Source: REEB509 sp044370335 (GTDB lineage: Bacteria; Pseudomonadota; Alphaproteobacteria; Caulobacterales; Aquidulcibacteraceae). Taken from it: a stretch of 45,624 bases of DNA. Where the stretch lies: positions 1 to 45,624 of the forward strand of contig JBILVS010000008.1 of the NCBI GenBank assembly GCA_044370335.1, in the 5' to 3' direction. The notes under the pieces were generated by a model. The model saw only the letters and a list, made by a program, of their open reading frames with translations, did no database searches and was not told where the DNA came from. Of this stretch, positions 1-7,801 are shown piece by piece. The first letter of the stretch is position 1. Each line of letters starts with the position of its first letter. The position numbers and the translations under genes were made by a program.

Positions 1-764
1 GGGCTGCGGACGCGGTGGTTGCAGCCCTCGGGGCTCAGGGGCGCGGGTTTCCGGTGCGGCCCGGCCTCCCGCCCGCGCCGATCGTGCCGGGGGCGATCCT
101 GTTTGATCTCGCGAACGGCGGCGACAAGACCTGGGGCGAGGCGCCGCCCTACCCGGCTTTGGGGCGGGCGGCTTTGGGAAAGGTCTCCTTGTCCGTGCCT
201 TTGGGATCAGTCGGCGCGGGGTATGGGGCTTTGGCGGGGGGGCTTAAGGGCGGCCAGGGGAGCGCCTCGTTGATGTTGCCGGGACTTGGAACGGTGGCGG
301 CGCTGACCTGCGTCAACAGTTTCGGGTCAGTCGTCATGCCGGGGCAAAAGGCTTTCTGGGCCTGGGCCTTGGAGCATGAGAGGGAGTTTGGAGGCGTCAT
401 GCCGACGGGCCCTGTTCAGGATTTAAGCGATTGGGGCCTCGCAAAAGCCGCGCCTTTGGGGCGGGAGGCGACGACTTTGGGAATTGTCGCGACCGATGTC
501 GCTTTGACGCCGGCGCAGGCCAAACGCGTGGCGGTGATGGCGCAGGACGGTTTCGCCCGGGCGATCCGGCCGATTCATGCGCCCTTTGACGGAGACGTCG
601 TATTTGCGCTCTCCACCGGCGCGAGGCCGCTGGCCGAGCCTTCCGCCATGGCCTTGGCGACTCTGGGAGCGGCGGCGGCGGATTGTCTCGCCAGGGCGGT
701 CTGCCGGGGGGTTTTTGAGGCGACACCCCTCGGGGGGGAGCGCTGCTGGCGGGACCTGACGTAG
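1..764 (+). CDS. P1 family peptidase (DmpA/S58-like aminopeptidase), 5'-truncated by window edge
   Basis: This is the C-terminal part of a P1-family (MEROPS S58, L-aminopeptidase/D-esterase, DmpA-like) Ntn-fold hydrolase. The frame is open to base 1, and the GTG at 15 is probably an internal Val, so the gene starts outside the window. Family features visible are PIVPGAILFDL near the start, the Gly-rich VGAGYGALAGGLKGG stretch, the VNSFGSVV segment where related enzymes self-cleave just before a nucleophilic Ser or Thr, and the C-terminal DVVFALSTG motif. About 254 codons are present, against the roughly 320-380 residues usual for the family. Substrate cannot be inferred. It reads toward rpmH with an 83-bp gap. 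Confidence 0.85.
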   Translation, partial: AADAVVAALGAQGRGFPVRPGLPPAPIVPGAILFDLANGGDKTWGEAPPYPALGRAALGKVSLSVPLGSVGAGYGALAGGLKGGQGSASLMLPGLGTVAALTCVNSFGSVVMPGQKAFWAWALEHEREFGGVMPTGPVQDLSDWGLAKAAPLGREATTLGIVATDVALTPAQAKRVAVMAQDGFARAIRPIHAPFDGDVVFALSTGARPLAEPSAMALATLGAAAADCLARAVCRGVFEATPLGGERCWRDLT

Positions 765-783
765 ACTCCGCAGGGCGGGCGCC

Positions 784-811
784 TTGACGGGCGGGGGCCG
801 CTTCCTGTATC
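784..811 (+). promoter_or_regulatory. Candidate sigma-70 promoter for rpmH-rnpA-yidC
   Basis: TTGACG (784-789) is followed after 16 bp by TGTATC (806-811), in the gap between the peptidase and rpmH. The -35 match is good and the -10 is weak, as is common in alphaproteobacteria. It would give a leader of about 30 nt before the GTG of rpmH. This is inferred from the motifs alone. Confidence 0.4.
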
Positions 812-847
812 CACCGCGGCTTCCAGTTCGCCACTAGGGGCAGATAC

Positions 848-982
848 GTGAAACGGACGTTCCAACCGAGCAAACTTGTGCGCAAGCGCCGTCATGGCTT
901 TCGCGCCCGCATGGCGACGGTCGGCGGCCGGAAGGTCCTGTCGCGCCGCCGGGCCAAGGGCCGCAAGCGGCTGAGCGCCTGA
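848..982 (+). CDS. rpmH: 50S ribosomal protein bL34
   Basis: This 44-residue basic protein begins MKRTFQPSKLVRKRRHGFRA and ends RRAKGRKRLSA, which is the complete bL34 family sequence. It is a small component of the large ribosomal subunit. The start is GTG at 848, with an AGGGGC ribosome-binding sequence about 7 nt upstream, and the stop is TGA at 980. It is directly followed by rnpA, the near-universal bacterial rpmH-rnpA arrangement. Confidence 0.97.
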   Translation: MKRTFQPSKLVRKRRHGFRARMATVGGRKVLSRRRAKGRKRLSA

Positions 983-1041
983 GTTCTCCTTCAAACGATG
1001 GATCGGCGCTGGATGCGGCGCCTTGTGGGATCGGCCGGCTT

Positions 1042-1416
1042 TTGAAGCGGGCCGACTTCCTTTTTGTGCGCCAGGGCGTCCGAGTGAACCGGGCCCTGGT
1101 CGGGGTTGAGGCGCGTCGGCGGGCCCCGGACGGCCCCCTGCGCTATGGCCTCACCGCCAGCAAAAAGGTGGGCAACGCCCCGGCGCGCAATCGAGCCAGA
1201 CGGCGGCTGCGGGAGGCGGCCGGGCCGCTGTTGGGCCTGTACGGCCTGCCTGGCGTTGATTATGTGTTCGTTGCGCGGACGGCCACGCCAGAAGCGGACT
1301 GGCCGCGTTTGCTTGACGATCTCAGAAGCGCGCTGATAAGCGTTCGCGTCTCAATCGGGGGGCATGGAGGCTCCGCCAGACGGGCCACGCCGTCGCCAGG
1401 GAGCGACGCTGGTTAA
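1042..1416 (+). CDS. rnpA: Ribonuclease P protein component
   Basis: This is the protein subunit of RNase P, which assists the RNA subunit in maturing tRNA 5' ends. The 124-residue, Arg-rich protein shows the family signature with basic residues around KVGNAPARNRARRRLRE (residues about 42-58). The start is TTG at 1042, giving MKRADFLFVRQG; the nearby ATG codons at 998 and 1013 are in another frame, so TTG is preferred. It lies 59 bp after rpmH and 71 bp before yidC. The yidD gene often found between rnpA and yidC is absent here. Length is normal for the family. Confidence 0.95.
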   Translation: MKRADFLFVRQGVRVNRALVGVEARRRAPDGPLRYGLTASKKVGNAPARNRARRRLREAAGPLLGLYGLPGVDYVFVARTATPEADWPRLLDDLRSALISVRVSIGGHGGSARRATPSPGSDAG

Positions 1417-1487
1417 AAGGCGCCGCGCTCACCCGCCACCACCATTCTATTGCGGCGCGGGACAGCGCCGTTCAGGGGCTTCAGCCA

Positions 1488-3350
1488 ATGCTGCAAGGCG
1501 ACCAACAGGGCAACAACCGCAACATGATGATTGCGGTGGTGTTGTCGCTGGGGATCATTTTCCTGTTCGAGATGTTCGTGGCGACCCCGGCGCGGGAAGA
1601 AGCGCAGCGAGAGCAGGCGGCGCGGGAACAGGCGGCGGCGACCGCGCCGTTGACGGAATCAGAGCCGGCTTTGGCGCCGGCAGCAGACATCCTGGCGCAG
1701 ACCGCGACGAACCGGGTGGCGATTGACACGCCATCGCTCGATGGAACGCTAAATCTCACGGGCGCTCGCTTCGACGACATGAACCTCCGCCGCTATCGGC
1801 AGACGATCGAAGAAGACAGCCCTGAAGTGAACCTGCTGTCGCCAAGGGGGTCTGAGCACAGCCTCGACGCGCTCTTCGGATGGGAGGATCGCGACCCGAG
1901 CTTCACTGGCGTCGGCGCCAATGAAGTGTGGACGGTGGTTGCGGGGCAGACCCTGACGCCCACGAGCCCGCTCGTGCTGCAGCATGTGAGCGCGGACGGG
2001 CTCATGGTGACGCGGACGATCCGCGTCGATGATAACTACATGGTCACGCTGTTGGACGAGGTCTCCAATGCGGGGCCGACGGCGCGGGAGGTTCGGCCCT
2101 TCGCGACAGTGCGTCGGCAGAACCTGCCGGCGGATTTCACGCCCAACCAGATCGTGCATCAGGGTTTCACCGGTGTCTTCGGCGGTGAGAGCCCGACCCT
2201 CCATGAGGTGCGCTTCCAAGCGGCGGATCGGCACGCTCGGGACCGCGACCGGGGCCGGGTGGGCCAGGACGAGCGGATCGAGACCGCGAGCGGAACCGGC
2301 GGTTGGCTCGGCATCACGGACCACTATTGGTTGGCGGCGATGATCCCCTCCCAGACCGAAGCGGTTGAGGTCTATTACGACGCGCGCAATCAGGCGGGTG
2401 GGCCTGACGAAGGCGGCTACCGCGATTATCGCGCGGCCTATACGGGCGCTTTCCGCACCGTCGCGCCGGGGGAGACCATTGCCTACGAGCAGCGCTTCTT
2501 CGCCGGGGCGAAGAGGGCGGAAGTGCTCCGGGGTTATCAGGATCAGTTCTCGATCCCGGACCTCGATAAAGCGGTGGACTGGGGGATGTTCTGGTTCCTC
2601 ACGCGGCCGTTCTTCGGGCTGCTCGAGTGGTTCTTCGGGTTTGTGCATAATTTTGGGATCGCGATTTTGCTCACCACTGTCGTGGTCAAGGCGATCCTGT
2701 TCCCGCTGGTCTTCACCTCCTACAAGGAGATGGCGAAGATGCGGGCGGTGGCGCCGAAGATCAAAGAGCTGCAGGAGCGCTTCGCCAACGACAAGCAGCG
2801 GCAAATGCAGGAGATGCAGCGGCTCTATAAGACAGAAAAGCTAAACCCGGCGGCAGGCTGCATTCCGATCCTCCTGCAGATCCCGATTTTCTACGCGCTC
2901 TACAAGGTTTTGACCGTCACCATCGAAATGCGGCACGCGCCGTTTTTCGGCTGGCTGCGGGATCTGTCCGCGCCGGATCCGACGAGCTGGGTGAACCTTT
3001 TTGGGATCATTCCGTTCAACGCCGAGATCATAACCGGCATCCCGATCATCGGTTTCCTGTTCGCCGTGGGCGTTCTGCCGATCCTTTACGGCGTCTCAAT
3101 GTGGTTGCTGCAGGCGTTGTCGCCGCCGCCGCCTGACAAGATGCAGCAGCAGATCTTCGCGGTGTTGCCGATCGTTTTCACCTTCGTTTTCGCCGGCTTT
3201 GCAGCGGGCATGGTGCTTTACTGGACGTGGTCGAACACGCTCTCAATCCTGCAGCAATACTTCATCATGCGCAGCCAAGGCGTTGAGACAGAGTTCGACA
3301 AGTGGCTGGCCAAGCGCTTGGGCAAGAACGCGGCGAAGCCGGCGGAATGA
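1488..3350 (+). CDS. yidC: Membrane protein insertase YidC
   Basis: This is the inner-membrane insertase/foldase of the YidC/Oxa1/Alb3 family, which acts with or without SecYEG. The 620-residue protein has an N-terminal membrane anchor (about residues 13-31), a charged linker and a large periplasmic beta-sandwich domain to roughly residue 350. The conserved membrane core follows: a helix around FGIAILLTTVVVKAILFPL, a cytoplasmic coiled hairpin (KMRAVAPKIKELQERF), a CIPILLQIPIFYALYKVL helix and two further C-terminal helices. Length is typical of Gram-negative YidC. Its TGA overlaps the ATG of engB (ATGA), indicating translational coupling. Confidence 0.97.
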   Translation: MLQGDQQGNNRNMMIAVVLSLGIIFLFEMFVATPAREEAQREQAAREQAAATAPLTESEPALAPAADILAQTATNRVAIDTPSLDGTLNLTGARFDDMNLRRYRQTIEEDSPEVNLLSPRGSEHSLDALFGWEDRDPSFTGVGANEVWTVVAGQTLTPTSPLVLQHVSADGLMVTRTIRVDDNYMVTLLDEVSNAGPTAREVRPFATVRRQNLPADFTPNQIVHQGFTGVFGGESPTLHEVRFQAADRHARDRDRGRVGQDERIETASGTGGWLGITDHYWLAAMIPSQTEAVEVYYDARNQAGGPDEGGYRDYRAAYTGAFRTVAPGETIAYEQRFFAGAKRAEVLRGYQDQFSIPDLDKAVDWGMFWFLTRPFFGLLEWFFGFVHNFGIAILLTTVVVKAILFPLVFTSYKEMAKMRAVAPKIKELQERFANDKQRQMQEMQRLYKTEKLNPAAGCIPILLQIPIFYALYKVLTVTIEMRHAPFFGWLRDLSAPDPTSWVNLFGIIPFNAEIITGIPIIGFLFAVGVLPILYGVSMWLLQALSPPPPDKMQQQIFAVLPIVFTFVFAGFAAGMVLYWTWSNTLSILQQYFIMRSQGVETEFDKWLAKRLGKNAAKPAE

Positions 3351-3991
3351 ACGCGGCCGCGCCGACGTTCGACGATGACGCTTTGGAGGCGGGACGGCTT
3401 CTGTTCGCCGGTCCGGTGGCGTTTGAGCTCGGGGTGGCGGCGATGAGCGGCCTGCCGGACGCGGGGTTGCCGGAGGTGTGCCTTGCAGGGCGCTCAAATG
3501 TCGGGAAATCGAGCCTGATCAACGCGCTGACGGGCCGGCATGGCCTGGCGCGGGCGTCCGGGGAGCCAGGGCGCACGCGAGAGCTCAACTTCTTCCGGAT
3601 GGGCGACCGACTGCGGCTCGTTGACCTGCCGGGGTACGGCTACGCGAAAGCCGGAAAGGCCGACATCGCGCGTTGGACCGCGCTGACGCGGGACTATCTG
3701 CGGGGCCGTCCGGGCCTCACGCGGGTGTTTCTGCTGATCGACAGCCGGCACGGGATCAAAGACAGTGACCTGCAGGTCATGAAAACCTTGGACGAGAGCG
3801 CGGTTGTCTATCAACTGGTGCTGACAAAGGCCGACAAACCCAAGGCCACCGAGCTTGCCGCCACGCTTCAGGCGTGCGCCGACACGATCAGGCGGAGGCC
3901 CGCCGCTCACCCGGTTCTGCACGCGGCGAGCGCGCATTCCGGCGCGGGGATCGCAGACCTGCGCGCCGAAATCGCAGCCTTGGCTCTGTGA
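3347..3991 (+). CDS. engB: Ribosome biogenesis GTP-binding protein EngB (YihA/YsxC)
   Basis: This 214-residue TRAFAC-class GTPase is involved in large-subunit ribosome assembly and cell division. The G1 P-loop is GRSNVGKS (residues 48-55), G3 is DLPG (93-96) followed by the family-specific YGYAKA, and G4 is TKAD (160-163). A SAHSG stretch near residue 201 is the likely G5. I chose ATG 3347, which overlaps the yidC stop as ATGA. A longer reading from 3302 would sit inside yidC and has no support. Confidence 0.95.
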   Translation: MNAAAPTFDDDALEAGRLLFAGPVAFELGVAAMSGLPDAGLPEVCLAGRSNVGKSSLINALTGRHGLARASGEPGRTRELNFFRMGDRLRLVDLPGYGYAKAGKADIARWTALTRDYLRGRPGLTRVFLLIDSRHGIKDSDLQVMKTLDESAVVYQLVLTKADKPKATELAATLQACADTIRRRPAAHPVLHAASAHSGAGIADLRAEIAALAL

Positions 3992-4050
3992 TCGCGGAGG
4001 GCTGAGCGGCGGGTCTTGGCGGACCTATCGGAAGGCCTTAAACCCGCGGC

Positions 4051-4980
4051 GTGAGCACCCCTTCCTTTCCCCGCGCCGCGCCGCCTGAAGGCGGGTATCT
4101 GACCGCCAAAACCTTGGCGGAGGCCCTGCCCTTTATTCAGATCTACGACCGGGAAATCGTCGTCGTGAAGTATGGCGGGCACGCCATGGGGGATGCGGAA
4201 ACCGCGCGCCGGTTCGCGGCGGACGTCGTCCTTCTCAAGCTTGTCGGCATTCAGCCGGTGGTAGTCCATGGCGGCGGGCCGCAGATCAGCCGGATGCTCG
4301 AGAAAGCCGGGGTCAAGTCCACTTTCGTGGACGGCTTACGGGTGACCGACGAAGCCACCATGGAGGTGGCGGAGATGGTGCTCTCGGGCTCGGTGAACAA
4401 AGAACTCGCCCACCTGATCACGGACGCGGGGCGAGAGGCGGATGTGCGCGGGGTGGGCTTATCAGGCAAAGACGCGCGGCTCATCACCTGCCGGAAAGCG
4501 ACGCGGACCAAGAAAGACCCCGACAGCCTTATCGAACAGGTTGTGGATCTTGGTTTTGTCGGAGAGCCGACGGCGATTGATCCGACGCTTTTGCGCGCCC
4601 TCATTTCGGCGCCGGAAGATTATATTCCCGTCATCGCTCCCATAGGGGTGGCGGAAAACGGGGAGACGTTCAACATCAATGCCGATACGGCGGCGGGCGC
4701 CATCGCCGGCGCCTTAGGGGCGAAGCGCTTCCTGCTGCTGACGGACATCGACGGCGTGCTGGATGGGGACAAAACCCTCATTCGGCAAATGAGCAAAGAC
4801 GATGCGAAGGGCCTCATCGCCACGGGCGTCGCGACCGGCGGGATGATCCCGAAACTTGAGACCTGCATCGCAGCCCTTGAGGCCGGGGTGGAGGCGGCGG
4901 TCATTCTAGACGGGCGCAAGCCGCACGCCCTGCTTGTGGAGTTGTTCACTGAACATGGCGCGGGGACTCTCATTGCTTAG
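4051..4980 (+). CDS. argB: Acetylglutamate kinase
   Basis: This enzyme catalyses the second step of arginine synthesis, phosphorylating N-acetylglutamate with ATP in the cytosol. The 309-residue amino-acid kinase fold shows VVVKYGGHAMGD (nucleotide/phosphate-binding Gly loop, about residues 32-43), VHGGGPQISRML (substrate loop) and the LLLTDIDGVL segment near residue 230. C-terminal GGMIPKLETC is typical of the family. The start is GTG at 4051. The position just after engB is the common alphaproteobacterial order. The last 26 bp overlap the start of the DUF1036 gene. Confidence 0.95.
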   Translation: MSTPSFPRAAPPEGGYLTAKTLAEALPFIQIYDREIVVVKYGGHAMGDAETARRFAADVVLLKLVGIQPVVVHGGGPQISRMLEKAGVKSTFVDGLRVTDEATMEVAEMVLSGSVNKELAHLITDAGREADVRGVGLSGKDARLITCRKATRTKKDPDSLIEQVVDLGFVGEPTAIDPTLLRALISAPEDYIPVIAPIGVAENGETFNINADTAAGAIAGALGAKRFLLLTDIDGVLDGDKTLIRQMSKDDAKGLIATGVATGGMIPKLETCIAALEAGVEAAVILDGRKPHALLVELFTEHGAGTLIA

Positions 4981-6226
4981 AGTTTTGGGATTGCTTCAAG
5001 ACGCGGCGAACCGGCGCAGACTTTGGCGGCTCGGCTTGGTCGCTGCGGCGGCGCTGATTGTCACGGGGGCGGGCGTCTTGGCGGCGAACCAGGCGCAGGC
5101 GCAGGCCCGGTTGCGGGCCACAGACGGCTGGGAAATCTGTAACGAGACGAGCTTCATCTTGGAGGCCGCAACGGGCCGGCCCCAGGGCGGTGCAGTGCAG
5201 ATCGAAGGGTGGCTGCGGCTGCGGCCGGGGGAATGCCGGAAGGCGATCGACGGCAACCTCGCGCGGGCGTCGCACTACATCTATGCGCGAACCTCCAGCG
5301 CCCATCGCGGCGGCCGCCGAGAATGGGGCGGAGCGGGCACGTTCTGCGTCGATCCGAATGCGCAATTCAGCTTCGACAGTCCGGAGAACTGCGCGGAAAT
5401 GGGGCTTGAGGGCCGCACCTTCCGAGAAGTTCTCGTCGGCCGGAGGGACGGCTGGCGCACCGTGCTGGCGGAGGCGGAGCCCTACTCGCTGTTTCGGGCG
5501 CGGGCGGCCGGGTTGCAGCGGCTCCTGGAAGACGCGGGCTATGACATTCGCGAGGGTCGACGGGTCACCGATCCGCGGCGCGTGGCGCAGGCGATCGCGC
5601 AATTCCGGACGCTGGCGCGACTGCCGGCGGACGCCTCTGAGGATCAATTGATCGACGCACTCGAAGCGGCGGCCCGGCGGCGGGCCAATGAACTTGGCCT
5701 GACCCTCTGCAACAGGACGGAAAGCCCTTTGTGGACCGCCATGGCCAGACGGCGCGGCGAAGGCTGGGAGAGCCGCGGCTGGTGGCGGGTGGCGGCGAAC
5801 GCCTGCGCGCGCGTGATCGACGACACCCTGGTGCAAGGCGTCTATTACGTGCATGCCGCCATGCCGACCGATGACGGGGATCGGCTTCTGGCCGCCGGCG
5901 GCGCGCCGTTCTGTACGAGCCCTGCGAAGTTCGCGGTTCTCGGGGACGACGCCTGCGCGGAGCGGTACTACAACACTGCCCTGTTCAGCGCGATCGCAAC
6001 GCGCGGGCGCCCTGGTCTTGTGGTGGAGTTCTTTGATCGCGACTTCCTCCCCGCCAACCAAGAGCCGCGCACCATCGCGCGGCGACCGGACGCGGCTTCG
6101 GAAGATCAGGCGCAAGCCCAGATCTCAATCCAGGACGTGATCGCCCGGCGGGCGCCGCCACCGCGAGCGGCGGGGACCGTGCCGGCGGGGGGGCCGCCAA
6201 CGCCGCCGCCCGGGGCTTCGCCGTGA
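4955..6226 (+). CDS. Exported protein with two DUF1036 domains and a peptidoglycan-binding-like middle
   Basis: A 423-residue exported or membrane-anchored protein of unknown function. A hydrophobic N-terminal segment (about residues 25-45) is a signal peptide or anchor. Two similar Cys-containing repeats follow: DGWEICNETSF...GTFCVDPNAQF...NCAEMG and LGLTLCNRTESP...APFCTSPAKF...ACAERYYN. They match the DUF1036 pattern, and the Cys pairs suggest disulfides in the periplasm. Between them, LLEDAGYDIREGR through LIDALEAAAR resembles the peptidoglycan-binding PG_binding_1 fold. The tail is Pro/Ala-rich. I chose ATG 4955, overlapping argB by 26 bp. Its 3' end overlaps the next start (GTGA). Confidence 0.75.
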   Translation: MARGLSLLRVLGLLQDAANRRRLWRLGLVAAAALIVTGAGVLAANQAQAQARLRATDGWEICNETSFILEAATGRPQGGAVQIEGWLRLRPGECRKAIDGNLARASHYIYARTSSAHRGGRREWGGAGTFCVDPNAQFSFDSPENCAEMGLEGRTFREVLVGRRDGWRTVLAEAEPYSLFRARAAGLQRLLEDAGYDIREGRRVTDPRRVAQAIAQFRTLARLPADASEDQLIDALEAAARRRANELGLTLCNRTESPLWTAMARRRGEGWESRGWWRVAANACARVIDDTLVQGVYYVHAAMPTDDGDRLLAAGGAPFCTSPAKFAVLGDDACAERYYNTALFSAIATRGRPGLVVEFFDRDFLPANQEPRTIARRPDAASEDQAQAQISIQDVIARRAPPPRAAGTVPAGGPPTPPPGASP

Positions 6227-6915
6227 GGCCGCCGCCAAGGGTGGATTACGACACCTGGGTCTTTGATCTCGACAACACGCTTTATCCGGCGGAGTGCGAT
6301 CTCTTTGCGCAGATCGACGCGCGGATGACGAGCTATGTCTCGGCCTTATTGCAGGTGGACCCCGTGGAGGCGCGGCGGGTGCAGAAGGCTTATTATGCGG
6401 CATACGGCACGACGCTGGCGGGGCTGATGGCGGAATATCAGGTGGACCCGCATGAGTTCCTGCATCATGTGCACGATATCGATGTGAGCCTTGTCGATCC
6501 GGATCCGGAGCTTGAGGGGCTGGTCCAGGCGCTGCCGGGAAAGAAGCTCGTCTTCACCAACGGCAGCCGGGCGCACGCAGACCGCGTGGTGCGGCAGCTC
6601 GGACTTGAAGGCCTTTTCGATGATCACTTCGACATCGTAGCCACGGGTTTTGCCCCAAAGCCGAAGCGGGAGGCGTTTGATCGGCTGATCGAGAGGCATG
6701 CCTTTTCTCCGTCTCGCGCCATGATGTTTGAGGACTTGGCGCGCAATCTCGAGCCAGCGGCGGCGATGGGGTTCACGACCGTGCTTGTGCGCTCAGGGAA
6801 GGATTGGAGCCATGAGCCGGAAGGCGCCCGGCCGGCGGGCCTTGGAGAAGCGCCGGCGCATGTGCACCACGTCACGGACTGTTTGAAGGCATTTCTCAGA
6901 AGCCTGCCAGTTTGA
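6223..6915 (+). CDS. HAD-superfamily pyrimidine 5'-nucleotidase
   Basis: This 230-residue haloacid dehalogenase-type phosphatase is closest to the SDT1/pyrimidine 5'-nucleotidase group, which dephosphorylates pyrimidine nucleoside monophosphates. Motif I is DLDNTLYP with nucleophile Asp15 and acid/base Asp17. Motif II is VFTNGSRAH, motif III is the Lys of GFAPKPKREAF, and motif IV is MMFEDLARNLEPA. The helical cap lies between motifs I and II. The start is GTG at 6223, overlapping the preceding stop. In many alphaproteobacteria this gene precedes dapD, as here, with a 31-bp gap. Confidence 0.88.
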   Translation: MRPPPRVDYDTWVFDLDNTLYPAECDLFAQIDARMTSYVSALLQVDPVEARRVQKAYYAAYGTTLAGLMAEYQVDPHEFLHHVHDIDVSLVDPDPELEGLVQALPGKKLVFTNGSRAHADRVVRQLGLEGLFDDHFDIVATGFAPKPKREAFDRLIERHAFSPSRAMMFEDLARNLEPAAAMGFTTVLVRSGKDWSHEPEGARPAGLGEAPAHVHHVTDCLKAFLRSLPV

Positions 6916-6946
6916 CCGCAGGCGCAGCGCCGATTAGGGGTGCGGC

Positions 6947-7801
6947 ATGACTGATCACACTGCCCTGTCCTCCGCTATCGAGGCCGCCTGGGAGCGGCGC
7001 TCCGAACTCTCCCCCGCCACGACGGGTCCCGACCGGGACGCTGTTCAGGCTGCGCTTGATCTTCTGGATCAGGGCGCGGTGCGCGTGGCGAGCCGCGGGG
7101 ACGACGGGCAGTGGAGCGTGCATCAGTGGCTCAAGAAAGCGGTGCTGTTGTCGTTCCGGCTCAACCCGAACCGCATCGTCAGCGATGGGGGCCCCGATCA
7201 GCTTGGGCGGGGGGCCTTTGGCCGCGCGTTTGATAAAGTGCCGCTCAAAACCGGAGCTTGGACCGAGCCGCAGTTTGAAGAAGCGGGCTTCCGGCTTGTG
7301 CCCGGCGCTGTCGTGCGGCGGGGCGCCTTTGTCGGCAAGAGCGTCGTTCTGATGCCGTCGTTTGTGAACATCGGCGCCTATGTCGACGATGGGGCGATGA
7401 TCGATACGTGGGCGACGGTGGGGTCCTGCGCGCAGATCGGTAAGAACGTGCACATCTCCGGCGGGGCCGGGATCGGCGGCGTGCTGGAGCCGCTGCAGGC
7501 GAACCCCGTCATCATTGAAGACGGCTGCTTTATCGGCGCCCGGGCCGAGGTCGCCGAAGGCGTCATCGTGCGGGAAGGCGCGGTTCTGTCGATGGGGGTT
7601 TATCTCGGGGCGTCGACGAAGATCGTCGATCGGGCCTCGGGCGAGGTGTTCCGAGGCGAGGTTCCGCCTTACGCGGTCGTCGTGCCGGGCGCCCTGCCCG
7701 ATCCCAAAGGCGGGCCGTCGCTGTATTGTGCGGTGATCGTCAAACGCGTCGACGCCCAGACCCGGGCCAAGACCGGGATCAACGAGCTGTTACGCGATTG
7801 A
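6947..7801 (+). CDS. dapD: 2,3,4,5-tetrahydropyridine-2,6-dicarboxylate N-succinyltransferase
   Basis: This is the succinyl-CoA-dependent step of the diaminopimelate route to lysine and peptidoglycan. The 284-residue protein has an N-terminal helical domain and a left-handed beta-helix of hexapeptide repeats (around VNIGAYVDDGAMIDTWATVG and IEDGCFIGARAEVAEGVIV). It ends in the family C-terminal domain (YCAVIVKRVDAQTR). ATG 6947 is in the family-typical position. dapE follows about 1.8 kb downstream, separated by two genes on the opposite strand. Its 3' end overlaps the convergent DUF418 gene by 12 bp with no terminator between them. Confidence 0.96.
   Translation: MTDHTALSSAIEAAWERRSELSPATTGPDRDAVQAALDLLDQGAVRVASRGDDGQWSVHQWLKKAVLLSFRLNPNRIVSDGGPDQLGRGAFGRAFDKVPLKTGAWTEPQFEEAGFRLVPGAVVRRGAFVGKSVVLMPSFVNIGAYVDDGAMIDTWATVGSCAQIGKNVHISGGAGIGGVLEPLQANPVIIEDGCFIGARAEVAEGVIVREGAVLSMGVYLGASTKIVDRASGEVFRGEVPPYAVVVPGALPDPKGGPSLYCAVIVKRVDAQTRAKTGINELLRD

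Noticed and set aside
1749..2804. 351-codon open frame antisense to yidC
   Set aside because: It is a GC-rich shadow of the well-supported yidC frame; its sequence is Arg/Pro/His-rich with no domain pattern.
5058..5651. 197-codon plus-strand frame within the DUF1036 gene
   Set aside because: Arg/Gly/Ser-rich shadow in the +1 frame of a gene with recognisable repeats.
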